DNA of 64,000 nucleotides from assembly GCA_964215915.1 (NCBI GenBank), contig CAXPEB010000030.1, forward strand, positions 1 to 64,000, given 5' to 3'. The translations under genes were made by a program, and so were the position numbers. The notes below the pieces were generated by a model that did not search any database, had not been told where the DNA came from, and saw only the letters and a program-made list of their open reading frames with translations. Shown here one piece after another: positions 1-8,564 of this stretch (the stretch's first letter is position 1; the number at the start of each line of letters is the position of its first letter). The DNA comes from UBA8524 sp964215915 (GTDB lineage: Bacteria; Bacteroidota; Bacteroidia; UBA8524).

Positions 1-22
1 CAGACGTGTGCTCTTCCGATCT
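1..22. other. Illumina adapter remnant at contig end
   Basis: The first 22 bases begin CAGACGTGTG and end CTCTTCCGATCT, which is the 3' end of the standard TruSeq read-2 adapter. They are not genomic. The window therefore starts at an untrimmed contig end, and the real sequence begins at about base 23. Bases 23-83 hold nothing I recognise. Confidence 0.95.
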
Positions 23-83
23 ATATCGGCATTTATAGTATCCTTGTTTGGATTATCTAGAGATGTTTTTATACACTTTATTT

Positions 84-374
84 TCATAGATATAACTTAT
101 GGGAATTTTGTTTCGGCAACATCCCAAACCGATCTGAAGTACTGGTATACACTATAGCACCGTTTTCATGCACGAGGTAATATTCCAGATAGCACCCCAT
201 TCCCTCAAACTCATAACTCTCAAGCTGAAACCCGAGGGTTCTGTCATTATTAAAAAAACCGGAACTGTCCAGCCATCCGGAATTCAAGCGGACCGACACA
301 TTCTGCCCCACAGCGGATGATGCCTCCAGAAGACCGATCACCACAAACAAGTAAACAGAAAATGACTTCAGCAT
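84..374 (-). CDS. Small secreted protein of unknown function
   Basis: A protein of 96 residues if it starts at the Met at 374; a longer start at 407 adds 11 residues. The 374 start is preferred because it gives a normal signal peptide: short basic n-region MLK, hydrophobic core SVYLFVVIGLL, and a cleavage region ending in AVGQ. The mature part is about 72 residues, rich in Tyr, Ser and Gly, and I recognise no domain. It has a stop codon at 84-86, so it is complete despite the nearby contig end. It might be a Bacteroidota small exported protein or the 5' remnant of a longer gene. Function unknown. Confidence 0.5.
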   Translation of the reverse strand: MLKSFSVYLFVVIGLLEASSAVGQNVSVRLNSGWLDSSGFFNNDRTLGFQLESYEFEGMGCYLEYYLVHENGAIVYTSTSDRFGMLPKQNSHKLYL

Positions 375-407
375 CCGGCCAGAAACTGATCGATCTTTAC
401 TATCCAT

Positions 408-865
408 ACCATCCGGAAAATCCAGCAGGCAATTCTATCAAACAAAGACCATTCAAACAAGAAATTATCCTCTCTTAATGATAATATTACCTACTGTAAG
501 ACGAGTATTTTTCACTTCTTAGTATAACATTCTATAATCTCGATCCGGAACATATTGAAAAAGAAGACATTCGGCACATAAGCGGAAAGACGGATATTGG
601 GATTCTTCAGATGCGGATATTCAATCATTACATGAAAGCCCTATGCATCCTAAACACCTGAATATAAAAGAGTTTATATAATTGAGACAATCCAGCTACT
701 TATTTTTACTCACCATCATCCGCTTCAAACCCGATAGCCCCTACCGCGAAACGGTTTACTTCTATCCGAAAACGGATTTCCCAAAAACGACTGGACTTGG
801 GCACAAAGACCTGAACGCCCTTCTGAGATAATAACGACGTCCTGCTGGTTAGCTCCGTATACCTC
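408..865. other. Intergenic region without a clear gene
   Basis: This stretch of 458 bases lies between two minus-strand genes. It is AT-rich around 460-720. No reading frame has a start codon and a protein-like composition over a useful length. A minus-strand frame from about 865 to the stop at 706-708 reads like protein but has no start, and may be chance or a decayed gene end. I saw no clear promoter or terminator. Confidence 0.4.
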
Positions 866-3118
866 TCAGTCTTCCAACCGGATCAGCACGGCCATCGGTC
901 CCTGCCTGCTGTTAAGGATCAGGTAATAGGTGCCTGCCGCCGCATGACGGAAACGAATCTCCTTGCATGACGCACAGTCCGACTGCTCCAGTACCTGCCC
1001 CTGCAGGTTGCGGAGTTCATAACCGCTCACTTCCAGCTCCTCCGGGTAATTCAGTACCAGATGACCCCTGGTCGGGTTGGGATATACCTTCAACCCCGAA
1101 TGGGTCTGCATGGCAATGCCGGAAGGGTCAACAGGTGGCGGTGGCGTAGGCAACACCTCAACATCCAGCCGTTCGCTGAAACCTTCGCAACCTCCCGGAG
1201 TGAATGTGTTAACGATCAGCTTACCATCTCCTTCCGGACCCCATTCCACGGTGATATCACCTGTAAGGCTATCCATAGACAAAATTGTCCCACCGATACA
1301 GGTCCAGATAAGTCCATCGCGGTAATCCTTCGGAGCACTGTAGGTCTTCACCAAAAACTCCGTACTGGTGTCGCTGCCTGTAATAGCCGAGGTCACCGGC
1401 ATTCGTAAAACGGTAACAAAGATGGAATCACGGTCGGAGATACAGCTTCCGATGATCACCCTGCTGGAATACCAGCCCGTTTGCATAGTGTCCGTAGCAG
1501 GAATTACCGGATTTGCTACCTGACTTTGAAAGCCTTCCGGTCCAAGCCAGTCGAAAGTGGCACCGGTTACCGAAGTCCCTTCCAGGAATACGGTATCTCC
1601 CTGGCAGATACTGTCATTTGACATCGTAGACAGCACCGGAATCTGGGGAGGCGGATAGGTATACAGCACAGTGCTGTCCGTATCCGAAACACAATAGGTA
1701 TCGTAAACAAAAACCGAATAGGTCCCAACATCATTGGTATCCAGGGAATAGAACACAAAACGGTCGCTGTTGTCGGTAAACCCATTGGGTCCCCACCAAC
1801 GGTAAGAGATGCCCGGCGAAGGTGAACTCGCTTCAAACACCACACTGTCGCCCACGCATTTTGGACCGTCATTAACAGCCGTCGGCTTTTGCGGAGTCTG
1901 ACGAATGAGTACCTCCGTGACACTATCGACGGATTTACAGGTCATAAAACTGACACTCAGGTAATACTTACCATTCATGGAAGTATCACTTTGTGGAAAG
2001 ACCAGGTTTTGATCGGTGCTGCTAAAGGCATTCGGGCCTTTCCAGGAATAACTGACTCCCGGAACCGTGTCCGCAAATATCCGTAGCGTATCCCCGCTGC
2101 AATGCGGGCCGTCATTGCTCGCACGCGGAGGTATGGGCCGGTAAGGCACCACCTTATACGCATAGTCCACGCAACCTACCGTCCATCCATACATGGTATC
2201 CCTCAACGTCACCGTATAAGGAAGACGCTTCTGATAAAGGTGGGTGGCATCAATGGCGTAAATCTTACCCGTGGTATCGCCGAAATCCCATTGCATCCCG
2301 AACTGCGGAATGCCGTAATACGCATACCGGTTATAAAAGGTATTGCGCAACAATGGAGAAGAAGTATTGGTGAAGTTAAACGAAGTATTGCCCTGGTTAC
2401 AGCCGCTAAAGGTGAAATCCGCAACGAGGTCGTAGGAAACATTCGGCATGAGGATAAAATCCGCATTAAAAGGGTATGAGCCCACGTTTACCTGGTAGCC
2501 CCTCTGCCATGAACCATTTATCTTCACACCACTCAGGTACTCCGCATCTCCGTCGCCATTCACGTAGTTGTTGCAGATTACGGAAACATTAGTGCTGCTG
2601 GAAGTTTCCAGGGTGATGATATACGGAGCATTAACCGTAATAGGGTTGGGAAAACTGATATGCTTCCGCAAAACCGAAAGCAGGCCACCGCCAAACGTGG
2701 AATCGATCTGTATGGTGGTACTGCGTGCCGGACTGCCTAACGGCATGGAATCAGCCGTGCTGAGGTATAAATTACAGGTAATGGTTACCGTGGCACTGGT
2801 CCCTGTACTCTGATAGGCAAAAAAGTCAAAACCGCTAACCGTTACCGGCTGCTGAGGAGCCGGATAATACTGCGAAAAGGCACTGCCGCTGGATGCGGTA
2901 TTCAGGGTAACCGCATAAAATGCCGAACTTTTGTAATAGGGGTAGTACAGCGTATCCACTCCACAAGAGCCCGCTTTGCCAAGTCGTTGCGGGGAAAAGT
3001 ACTTAGGAGATGGATCCGGCAGGTCATCGATTATGGTCGCAGACTCCGGACTGATCTGTCCCGAGGCGGCACTTAAAAAAAACAGACAAAAAAAGAGGGA
3101 AAGGTACTTGGTTTTCAT
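866..3118 (-). CDS. Secreted PKD/Ig-like repeat protein with T9SS type A sorting domain
   Basis: A 750-residue cell-surface or extracellular protein. Residues 1-21 are a signal peptide ending in ASGQ. A jelly-roll-like region follows, then a PKD domain around 230-325 with the core WDFGDTTGK. Three Ig-like repeats of about 80 residues come next, each opening with a pattern like NDGPxCxGD and carrying a W/F-x-GP-x-GF core. The last 75 residues form a type A T9SS sorting domain with the motif VYPNPTRG and an ending that includes AGTYYLIL. T9SS type A domains direct export across the outer membrane and usually lipopolysaccharide anchoring. No catalytic motif is visible, so an adhesin or matrix role is the best guess. 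It lies downstream of the arginine operon but is separated by 197 bases. Confidence 0.85.
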   Translation of the reverse strand: MKTKYLSLFFCLFFLSAASGQISPESATIIDDLPDPSPKYFSPQRLGKAGSCGVDTLYYPYYKSSAFYAVTLNTASSGSAFSQYYPAPQQPVTVSGFDFFAYQSTGTSATVTITCNLYLSTADSMPLGSPARSTTIQIDSTFGGGLLSVLRKHISFPNPITVNAPYIITLETSSSTNVSVICNNYVNGDGDAEYLSGVKINGSWQRGYQVNVGSYPFNADFILMPNVSYDLVADFTFSGCNQGNTSFNFTNTSSPLLRNTFYNRYAYYGIPQFGMQWDFGDTTGKIYAIDATHLYQKRLPYTVTLRDTMYGWTVGCVDYAYKVVPYRPIPPRASNDGPHCSGDTLRIFADTVPGVSYSWKGPNAFSSTDQNLVFPQSDTSMNGKYYLSVSFMTCKSVDSVTEVLIRQTPQKPTAVNDGPKCVGDSVVFEASSPSPGISYRWWGPNGFTDNSDRFVFYSLDTNDVGTYSVFVYDTYCVSDTDSTVLYTYPPPQIPVLSTMSNDSICQGDTVFLEGTSVTGATFDWLGPEGFQSQVANPVIPATDTMQTGWYSSRVIIGSCISDRDSIFVTVLRMPVTSAITGSDTSTEFLVKTYSAPKDYRDGLIWTCIGGTILSMDSLTGDITVEWGPEGDGKLIVNTFTPGGCEGFSERLDVEVLPTPPPPVDPSGIAMQTHSGLKVYPNPTRGHLVLNYPEELEVSGYELRNLQGQVLEQSDCASCKEIRFRHAAAGTYYLILNSRQGPMAVLIRLED

Positions 3119-3287
3119 GGCGGCTTTTTGGTAAGCTAGCTGAAAACAAGAGGAATAGCAAGGGGATTTCGTCGAAGGGTCGGTTCGAACTTCTGACAGA
3201 CAGCGAGGTATTACCGTTCTTTCAATCGGGAATAAACCCTTTTCGGGCTATACCCATTCACGGAAATACGCAGTAACATAACGAAGA

Positions 3288-3303
3288 AGCCTTCAAAGAG
3301 GCT
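3288..3303 (-). terminator. Weak hairpin after argH
   Basis: On the minus strand AGCCT and AGGCT form a 5-bp stem with a 6-base loop just downstream of the argH stop codon, followed by a pyrimidine-rich run. It is the only candidate terminator between the arginine operon and the next gene, and it is weak. Confidence 0.25.
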
Positions 3304-3315
3304 ATTCCCCTTTAC

Positions 3316-4635
3316 TTATCCGTGCTTTTGTATCGATTCCGCTACTTCTTCCAACTGCCTGCGTATTTCCACATTACACAAATTGCCCAGGCTACCCTGG
3401 TGACTGTGACTCAGTTCCCGGTTCCAGGCAAAGTCTCCCTCTTCTACCTGCTTCCCTATTTCCCGGTATGCTTCCCGAAAGGACATGCCCTGCATGACCT
3501 TCTCATTCACCGCCTCCACGGTAAACAGCCAGGTATATTGGTCTGCACCGGTCACTTTGTCTTTCACCTCTATCGCCTGCATCATGGTATGTGCCATCTG
3601 AAAACAGGCCTTAAGGTCATCAATGGCAGGAAACAAGGTCTCTTTGAACAGTTGCCAGTCGCGGTGGTAGCCGGAAGCCAGGTTAGCCTGCAGAAGGCTC
3701 AGCTGATTGGGCAGAGCAATGAGCCGGTTACACCGGGCGCGGATCAGTTCGAACACATCGGGGTTCTTTTTATGAGGCATGATACTGGAACCCGTGGTAT
3801 GGGTATCCGGAAAACTCACAAAGGCAAAGTTCTGTGAAAGGTACAGCACAAGGTCCTGACACATTTTTCCCAGTGTAAAAGCGAGGGTAGCCAGGGCATT
3901 GGCCACGGCCTTTTCCGTCCGGCCACGACTCATCTGAGCATTGACCACATTCCAGTGTAAATCGGCAAAACCAAGTTCCCCGGTGGTCATTTCCCGGTCA
4001 ATGGGAAAAGAAGAACCATATCCGGCCGCTGATCCGAGAGGGTTCTTATCCACCAGCTTCATGGCAGCAAAAACCGACCAAAGGTCTTCAGCCAGACATT
4101 CGCTCCAGGAAGCAAACCACAACCCAAAGGAAGAAGGCATCGCCACCTGGTAGTGGGTATAGCCGGGAAGCAGAACCTCCCGGTTATTTTCACTTAACTC
4201 CAACATCAGTCCGGCAAATTCCTGAACCCGTTTATGGACTTCCAGCAATTCGTCTTTCAGAAAAAGTTTAAGGTCTACCAACACCTGATCGTTACGCGAG
4301 CGGGCGGCATGGATCTTTTTTCCGCTCTCTCCCAACCGCTGTGTGAGCAGGTATTCCACCTGGGAATGCACGTCTTCCATCCCTTCCTCAATCCGGAAAC
4401 CGCCCTCCTTTACCTCTTCCAGCAGCCGCTGCAGTTCCGGCACCAGAAGCTCCCTGTCGGATTCGCTCAGAATACCGGTGGCTGCCAGCATATTCACGTG
4501 GGCAATGCTCCCCCGCAGGTCATATTCCGCCAGTCGCAAGTCAAGGTGTCTGTCCTCCCCGGCTGTAAATTCATGGATCTGCCGAACGATCTCCGACTCC
4601 TCTCCCGATTCCTCTTTACTCCATAATTTCTTCAT
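3316..4635 (-). CDS. argH: Argininosuccinate lyase
   Basis: Cytoplasmic enzyme that splits argininosuccinate into arginine and fumarate, the last step of arginine synthesis. The 439-residue length fits the family. The fumarase/aspartase superfamily signature GSSIMPHKKNPD is at 282-293 and holds the catalytic serine loop. The conserved GYTHYQVAMP stretch with His161 provides the second catalytic region, and SRNDQ near 113 is the N-terminal substrate loop. It is the last gene of the minus-strand arginine operon. Its start at 4635 overlaps the preceding deacylase gene by 20 bases, which suggests translational coupling. The N-terminus MKKLWSKEE fits lyase starts. Confidence 0.97.
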   Translation of the reverse strand: MKKLWSKEESGEESEIVRQIHEFTAGEDRHLDLRLAEYDLRGSIAHVNMLAATGILSESDRELLVPELQRLLEEVKEGGFRIEEGMEDVHSQVEYLLTQRLGESGKKIHAARSRNDQVLVDLKLFLKDELLEVHKRVQEFAGLMLELSENNREVLLPGYTHYQVAMPSSFGLWFASWSECLAEDLWSVFAAMKLVDKNPLGSAAGYGSSFPIDREMTTGELGFADLHWNVVNAQMSRGRTEKAVANALATLAFTLGKMCQDLVLYLSQNFAFVSFPDTHTTGSSIMPHKKNPDVFELIRARCNRLIALPNQLSLLQANLASGYHRDWQLFKETLFPAIDDLKACFQMAHTMMQAIEVKDKVTGADQYTWLFTVEAVNEKVMQGMSFREAYREIGKQVEEGDFAWNRELSHSHQGSLGNLCNVEIRRQLEEVAESIQKHG

Positions 4636-5701
4636 CTTTCCAGGTATTGATCAGTTTCAGGTATAGAGACAGCGCCTCTTCCAGTTCCTGCCTCAGAATA
4701 TATTCTCCGGCGGTATGCGAACGGGCAGAATCCCCGGGACCGATCTTCACTGCCGGATAGGGCAGCAGAGCCCAGTCGGAAAGGGTCGGGGAACCGTAGC
4801 CGGTTATGCCCAGCTTGTGCAACGCAAACAACACCGAATGGTTTTCCGGAGTAGCGCTGGCCTTGAGCCTTTCGCTACGCAGTTGCAGCTCTGCATGGAC
4901 CTGTTCCCGAAGTATCTCCAGCACCTCGCTATGGGAATAATGCTCGTTCAGGCGGATATCCACCGTATAGCGGCATAGGTCCGGAATGCTGTTGTGCTTT
5001 TCTCCGGCTCCTATCACAGTCAGATTCATGCTCACCGGTCCCAGCATACCCGATTTTTTTTCGAAGCTGTAATCCCGGAAAAAGGCCAGATCATCCATAG
5101 CCCGATAAATGGCATTCACCCCTTCGTTCCGCGCCGCATGGCCCGCTACTCCTCTTACCAGGCCATCTACCACCATCAACCCGCGTTCTGCAACGGCAGC
5201 CCGCATACCGGTAGGTTCACCCACCAGTACCAGATCAGCCGGAGGCAGGATACGAACCATAGCCTCCATCCCTCCCGGCCCGGAATTCTCCTCTTCGGCA
5301 CCCGCCACCCAGATAAGATTCATTGGGAAACCGGCATCGGCCAGGGCACGAAAGGTAGCCAGCATAGTCACCACTGAAGCTCCGGCATCATTGGCTCCGA
5401 GAGCCGTCAAGCGCCCTTCCTGCCAGTGTGCGGCAAAAGGATCGGTCTTCCAGCTTTCCGCAGGTTTTACGGTATCGATATGCGAATGCAGCCACAGGGT
5501 CTTTTTTGCTCCCTCCATCCGATGTTCCAGCCAGATATTGTTCCCGGAACGTTTCGGGGAATACCCCCGGGAAAGGAGCCATTCTTCCAGGAAAGAAGCT
5601 TTATCTGCTTCTTGTCCGGAAAAGGCCGGAATATGCAGCATCTCCTCTAACAGAGAGGCTGATTCCTGTATCAGTTGCTCAGGCGATAACATGGGTAGCA
5701 C
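4616..5701 (-). CDS. argE: M20-family N-acylcitrulline (or N-acylornithine) deacylase
   Basis: A 361-residue zinc amidohydrolase of the ArgE/DapE (M20) family. Metal-site motifs are visible: HSHIDTV (His74, Asp76), GANDAG with bridging Asp105, and the catalytic Glu run EEE at 136-138. The family removes the acyl group from an acylated amino acid. The operon encodes an ornithine carbamoyltransferase of the acyl-ornithine type, so the natural substrate is probably N-succinylcitrulline or N-acetylcitrulline rather than acetylornithine. It lies between argB and argH and overlaps both (23 and 20 bases). Substrate specificity is inferred from context. Confidence 0.9.
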   Translation of the reverse strand: MLPMLSPEQLIQESASLLEEMLHIPAFSGQEADKASFLEEWLLSRGYSPKRSGNNIWLEHRMEGAKKTLWLHSHIDTVKPAESWKTDPFAAHWQEGRLTALGANDAGASVVTMLATFRALADAGFPMNLIWVAGAEEENSGPGGMEAMVRILPPADLVLVGEPTGMRAAVAERGLMVVDGLVRGVAGHAARNEGVNAIYRAMDDLAFFRDYSFEKKSGMLGPVSMNLTVIGAGEKHNSIPDLCRYTVDIRLNEHYSHSEVLEILREQVHAELQLRSERLKASATPENHSVLFALHKLGITGYGSPTLSDWALLPYPAVKIGPGDSARSHTAGEYILRQELEEALSLYLKLINTWKDEEIME

Positions 5702-6479
5702 TTTCAGGTTGAAACATGAGGGCCTCCTTCAAACGGCCGGAAGACCCTATCAATACCCGCTTTACTCCATGCCGCAGAGCCGTGGCAGCATTGTGCATCT
5801 TGGGTAACATCCCTTCACTGAGTACCCCTTGCTCTTTTAGCCGGGGGATATCGGCAAGCCGTATCTCCGGGATAAGAGAAGCCTCATCCGATACTTCCCG
5901 AAGCACCCCCGCCTTTTCAAAAAGGTAGAGCAAGTTCACTTCATACCGTTCGGCCAGTCCCGCTGCAATCGTCGCGGCCATGGTATCGGCATTGGTGTTC
6001 AGCATATGCCCCTTGCCGTCATGGGTGAGCGCACAAAATATGGGGGTCAGCCCTTGCTGCAGCAACAGATCCAGCAAACCAACATTGAGATCCCGGGGGG
6101 CCGGGTCGCCGACCCAACCGAAGTCGAGCGGAACGGGATTCCTTTTGACCGCCCGCAGCATATTCCCGTCGGCACCGCTTAGCCCGATTGCATTGCAGGA
6201 CCTGGCCTGGAGCGCGGCGACCAGCTTTTTGTTCAGCTCTCCTGCATAGGCCATCAGGGCGATATCCAGGGTGGCATCATCGGTGATACGCCTTCCTTCC
6301 ACCAGGGTCTGCGAAACACCCAGGGCTCCGGCCAACTCCGTTGCCCGACTTCCTCCTCCGTGTACCACGATCACAGGACCAGGTACCTCTGCCAATTCAT
6401 CCAAAAGACGCTCAAGCGCATCGGGAGCATCGAGGACCTTGCCCCCTATCTTAATAACCCGAAGGATTGCTTGCTTCAT
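5679..6479 (-). CDS. argB: N-acylglutamate kinase
   Basis: Phosphorylates the gamma-carboxylate of N-acetyl- or N-succinyl-glutamate with ATP, step two of the arginine pathway. It belongs to the amino acid kinase fold, with the N-terminal lysine motif VIKIGGKV and the glycine loop VVHGGGS that binds the acylglutamate and phosphates. VEGRRITD is also typical. The start at 6479 (MKQAILRVIKIGG) gives 266 residues; an in-frame Met at 6494 would add five. Either start overlaps the 3' end of the carbamoyltransferase gene (29 or 44 bases). The protein is close to the usual 260-300 residues. No arginine-sensing N-terminal helix is visible, so it is probably the short, less arginine-sensitive type (inference). 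Confidence 0.95.
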   Translation of the reverse strand: MKQAILRVIKIGGKVLDAPDALERLLDELAEVPGPVIVVHGGGSRATELAGALGVSQTLVEGRRITDDATLDIALMAYAGELNKKLVAALQARSCNAIGLSGADGNMLRAVKRNPVPLDFGWVGDPAPRDLNVGLLDLLLQQGLTPIFCALTHDGKGHMLNTNADTMAATIAAGLAERYEVNLLYLFEKAGVLREVSDEASLIPEIRLADIPRLKEQGVLSEGMLPKMHNAATALRHGVKRVLIGSSGRLKEALMFQPESATHVIA

Positions 6480-7428
6480 TATGGATGGATTCAATCATTC
6501 TTTTTAACACGACCTGGGCAGACCACAGGCGATTTTCCGCCTGGGCCAGCACCAGTGACCGTGGAGAATCAAGCAACGCACCGCTCAATTCCACGTTTCT
6601 TCTTGCCGGAAGACAATGCATAATCCTGGCATTGGGTGCAGACGCCAGCTTGGCCTCGTTCAGCATCCAGTTCTCGTCTTCCTTATGCAATTCCCCGTAT
6701 GGATCCCCTTTGGACCAACTCTTTACATACACAAAGTCAGCATCCTTCAGGGCTTCATTCTGATCATGAGTAATGTTGGCTCCCCGGGTATATTCCTCAT
6801 CCAGCTCCAGTCCCGGAGGATGGGCTATATGCAGGTCGTAGCCTGCCGCAAGCACCCACTCGGCAAAAGAGTGCGAGACGGCTCGTGGCAGGGGCTTCAC
6901 ATGCGGTGCCCAGGTTAGCACCACTTTCGGGGTTTTCTTTTCTTTATGCTCATGAATGGTGATCAGGTCGGCGAGGCTTTGCAGGGGATGCCGGGTGGCA
7001 CTTTCCATACTTAACATAGGCCTGCCGCTATAACGGGCAAAAGCCCGGAACACCATTTCCGAATCATCCTCCTCCTTATTCTTCAGCCCCGGGAAGCTCC
7101 TCAGGGCAATCAGATCGAAATAACGACCCAGCACACCGGCGGCTTCCTTGACATGTTCGGGTTTGTCGCCATCCATCGTCACATCCTCCGCGAACTCCAG
7201 TCCCCAGGAGTCGGAAGTCATGTTGAGCACCTGAACCTCCATACCCAGGTTTTTCGCCGCCATTTCCGTACTCAGCCGGGTACGCAGGCTGGGGTTGAGA
7301 AAGACCATACCCAGTTTTAACCCCACTCCGAGGCGGTTTACGGGCAACACCCCCCATTTCATGGCCAGGGCTTCTTTGACCAGCATATCGATGGAGCCGG
7401 CATCGGTAACGGAAATAAACTGTTTCAT
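6451..7428 (-). CDS. argF': N-succinylornithine carbamoyltransferase (ArgF')
   Basis: A 325-residue transcarbamylase that makes an acylated citrulline from carbamoyl phosphate. The carbamoyl-phosphate motif is SLRTR at 47-51; HPLQ and the HCLPARR motif near the C-terminus are also present. The decisive stretch is MDGDKPEH with Pro90. In the Bacteroides fragilis succinylornithine enzyme position 90 is Pro; in the Xanthomonas acetylornithine enzyme the matching residue is Glu92. Swapping that residue is known to swap specificity. This protein therefore most likely uses N-succinyl-L-ornithine. It overlaps argD by 4 bases (ATGA) and argB downstream. It is not an ordinary ornithine carbamoyltransferase: the SMExATRHPLQS region matches the acylornithine type. 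Confidence 0.9.
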   Translation of the reverse strand: MKQFISVTDAGSIDMLVKEALAMKWGVLPVNRLGVGLKLGMVFLNPSLRTRLSTEMAAKNLGMEVQVLNMTSDSWGLEFAEDVTMDGDKPEHVKEAAGVLGRYFDLIALRSFPGLKNKEEDDSEMVFRAFARYSGRPMLSMESATRHPLQSLADLITIHEHKEKKTPKVVLTWAPHVKPLPRAVSHSFAEWVLAAGYDLHIAHPPGLELDEEYTRGANITHDQNEALKDADFVYVKSWSKGDPYGELHKEDENWMLNEAKLASAPNARIMHCLPARRNVELSGALLDSPRSLVLAQAENRLWSAQVVLKRMIESIHNEASNPSGY

Positions 7429-8564
7429 GCCGTCTTTCCTTTCTTCATTACACTGCCCAGAGCGTCCGCAAACTGACTCAGGTCGTTTTCCTTAACATTA
7501 AGTGCGGGAAGCAGGCGGATGGTATGACTATCGGCTGCCGATCCGGTGAAGATGCGGTGTTTTTCCAGGAGGGTTTTGCGCACTCCCCCCGCCGGTACCG
7601 GAAGGCTGATCCCCAGCATCAGACCGGCACCACGCACTTCGGTCACTCCGGGAATCGCTTTCAGTTGCGGAATCAGTTGGGATCCCATCTTCCGGGCATG
7701 TTCCACCAGATTTTCTTCCCGGATCACATCCAGAACCGCCATAGCCGCTGCACAGGCCAGGTAATTTCCTCCGAAGGTGGTACCCAGGAGGCCATGCCTT
7801 GCTTTAAAAGCCGGTGACAACAGAGTTCCCGCTACCGGGAAACCGTTGCCCATACCCTTTGCTATGGTAATGATATCCGGACGTACGTCGCAAAGCTGAT
7901 GGGCGAAGAAGGCACCGCACCGGCCGTATCCCGATTGCACCTCATCCAGGATCAGCACAGATCCGAAACGGTCGCATAGTTCCCGGGCCTTTTTCAGGTA
8001 GTCCGCCTGCGGCATATAGATACCGGCCACACCTTGTATCCCTTCGATCATCACTGCCGCCACACTATCATCCATAACCGCTTCAAGCGCTTCAGCATCA
8101 TTCAATGGGACGAACTCCACAAGGTCGCTGGCATTGATGGGAGCGATTATGGATGGGTTATCCGTTGCCGCAACAGCCAGGGAAGTCCTTCCATGAAAGC
8201 CACCCTGCATCACCACCAGTTTTTTTCTTCCGGTATGGAAAGAGGCCATCTTCAGGGCATTCTCATTGGCTTCGGCACCGGTATTGGAAAGAAACAGCCT
8301 GTAGTCCGGATAACCGGAAATCTCGCCAAGCAGCTGCGCCAGGATTTCCTGCTGCGGAATCTTTACCGCATTGCTGTAAAAAGCGATCTCACCGAGTTGA
8401 GCACGAAGACGCTGCACATAATGAGGATGGGAATGGCCGATGGATATTACGGCATGCCCGCCGTAGAGATCCAGGTACTCCTTCCCGTTCCGGTCCCAGA
8501 TACGGGAACCCAGAGCCCTTACGGGCGTTATGTCATATAGGGGGTATACGTCAAACAATTCCAT
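7425..8564 (-). CDS. argD: N-acylornithine aminotransferase
   Basis: PLP enzyme (class III aminotransferase, 379 residues) that transfers the amino group of glutamate to N-acyl-glutamate semialdehyde, giving N-acylornithine. Visible residues include the SNTGAEANE phosphate/PLP loop (93-101), ILDEVQ with Asp207 that contacts the pyridine nitrogen, and the Schiff-base lysine Lys236 in IAKGMGNG. It shares one base with argC upstream and overlaps the carbamoyltransferase gene by four bases downstream. By operon context its substrate should be the succinylated form. ArgD enzymes also often act in lysine synthesis (DapC activity), which cannot be judged here. Confidence 0.95.
   Translation of the reverse strand: MELFDVYPLYDITPVRALGSRIWDRNGKEYLDLYGGHAVISIGHSHPHYVQRLRAQLGEIAFYSNAVKIPQQEILAQLLGEISGYPDYRLFLSNTGAEANENALKMASFHTGRKKLVVMQGGFHGRTSLAVAATDNPSIIAPINASDLVEFVPLNDAEALEAVMDDSVAAVMIEGIQGVAGIYMPQADYLKKARELCDRFGSVLILDEVQSGYGRCGAFFAHQLCDVRPDIITIAKGMGNGFPVAGTLLSPAFKARHGLLGTTFGGNYLACAAAMAVLDVIREENLVEHARKMGSQLIPQLKAIPGVTEVRGAGLMLGISLPVPAGGVRKTLLEKHRIFTGSAADSHTIRLLPALNVKENDLSQFADALGSVMKKGKTA

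Noticed and set aside
706..865. Minus-strand frame that reads like protein before its stop
   Set aside because: It has no start codon and is only about 50 codons long; it lies just after the stop of the 750-residue protein in another frame, so chance or decay is as likely.
3179..3191. GGTTCGAAC resembling a tRNA T-arm
   Set aside because: No acceptor stem, anticodon arm or D-arm can be placed around it.
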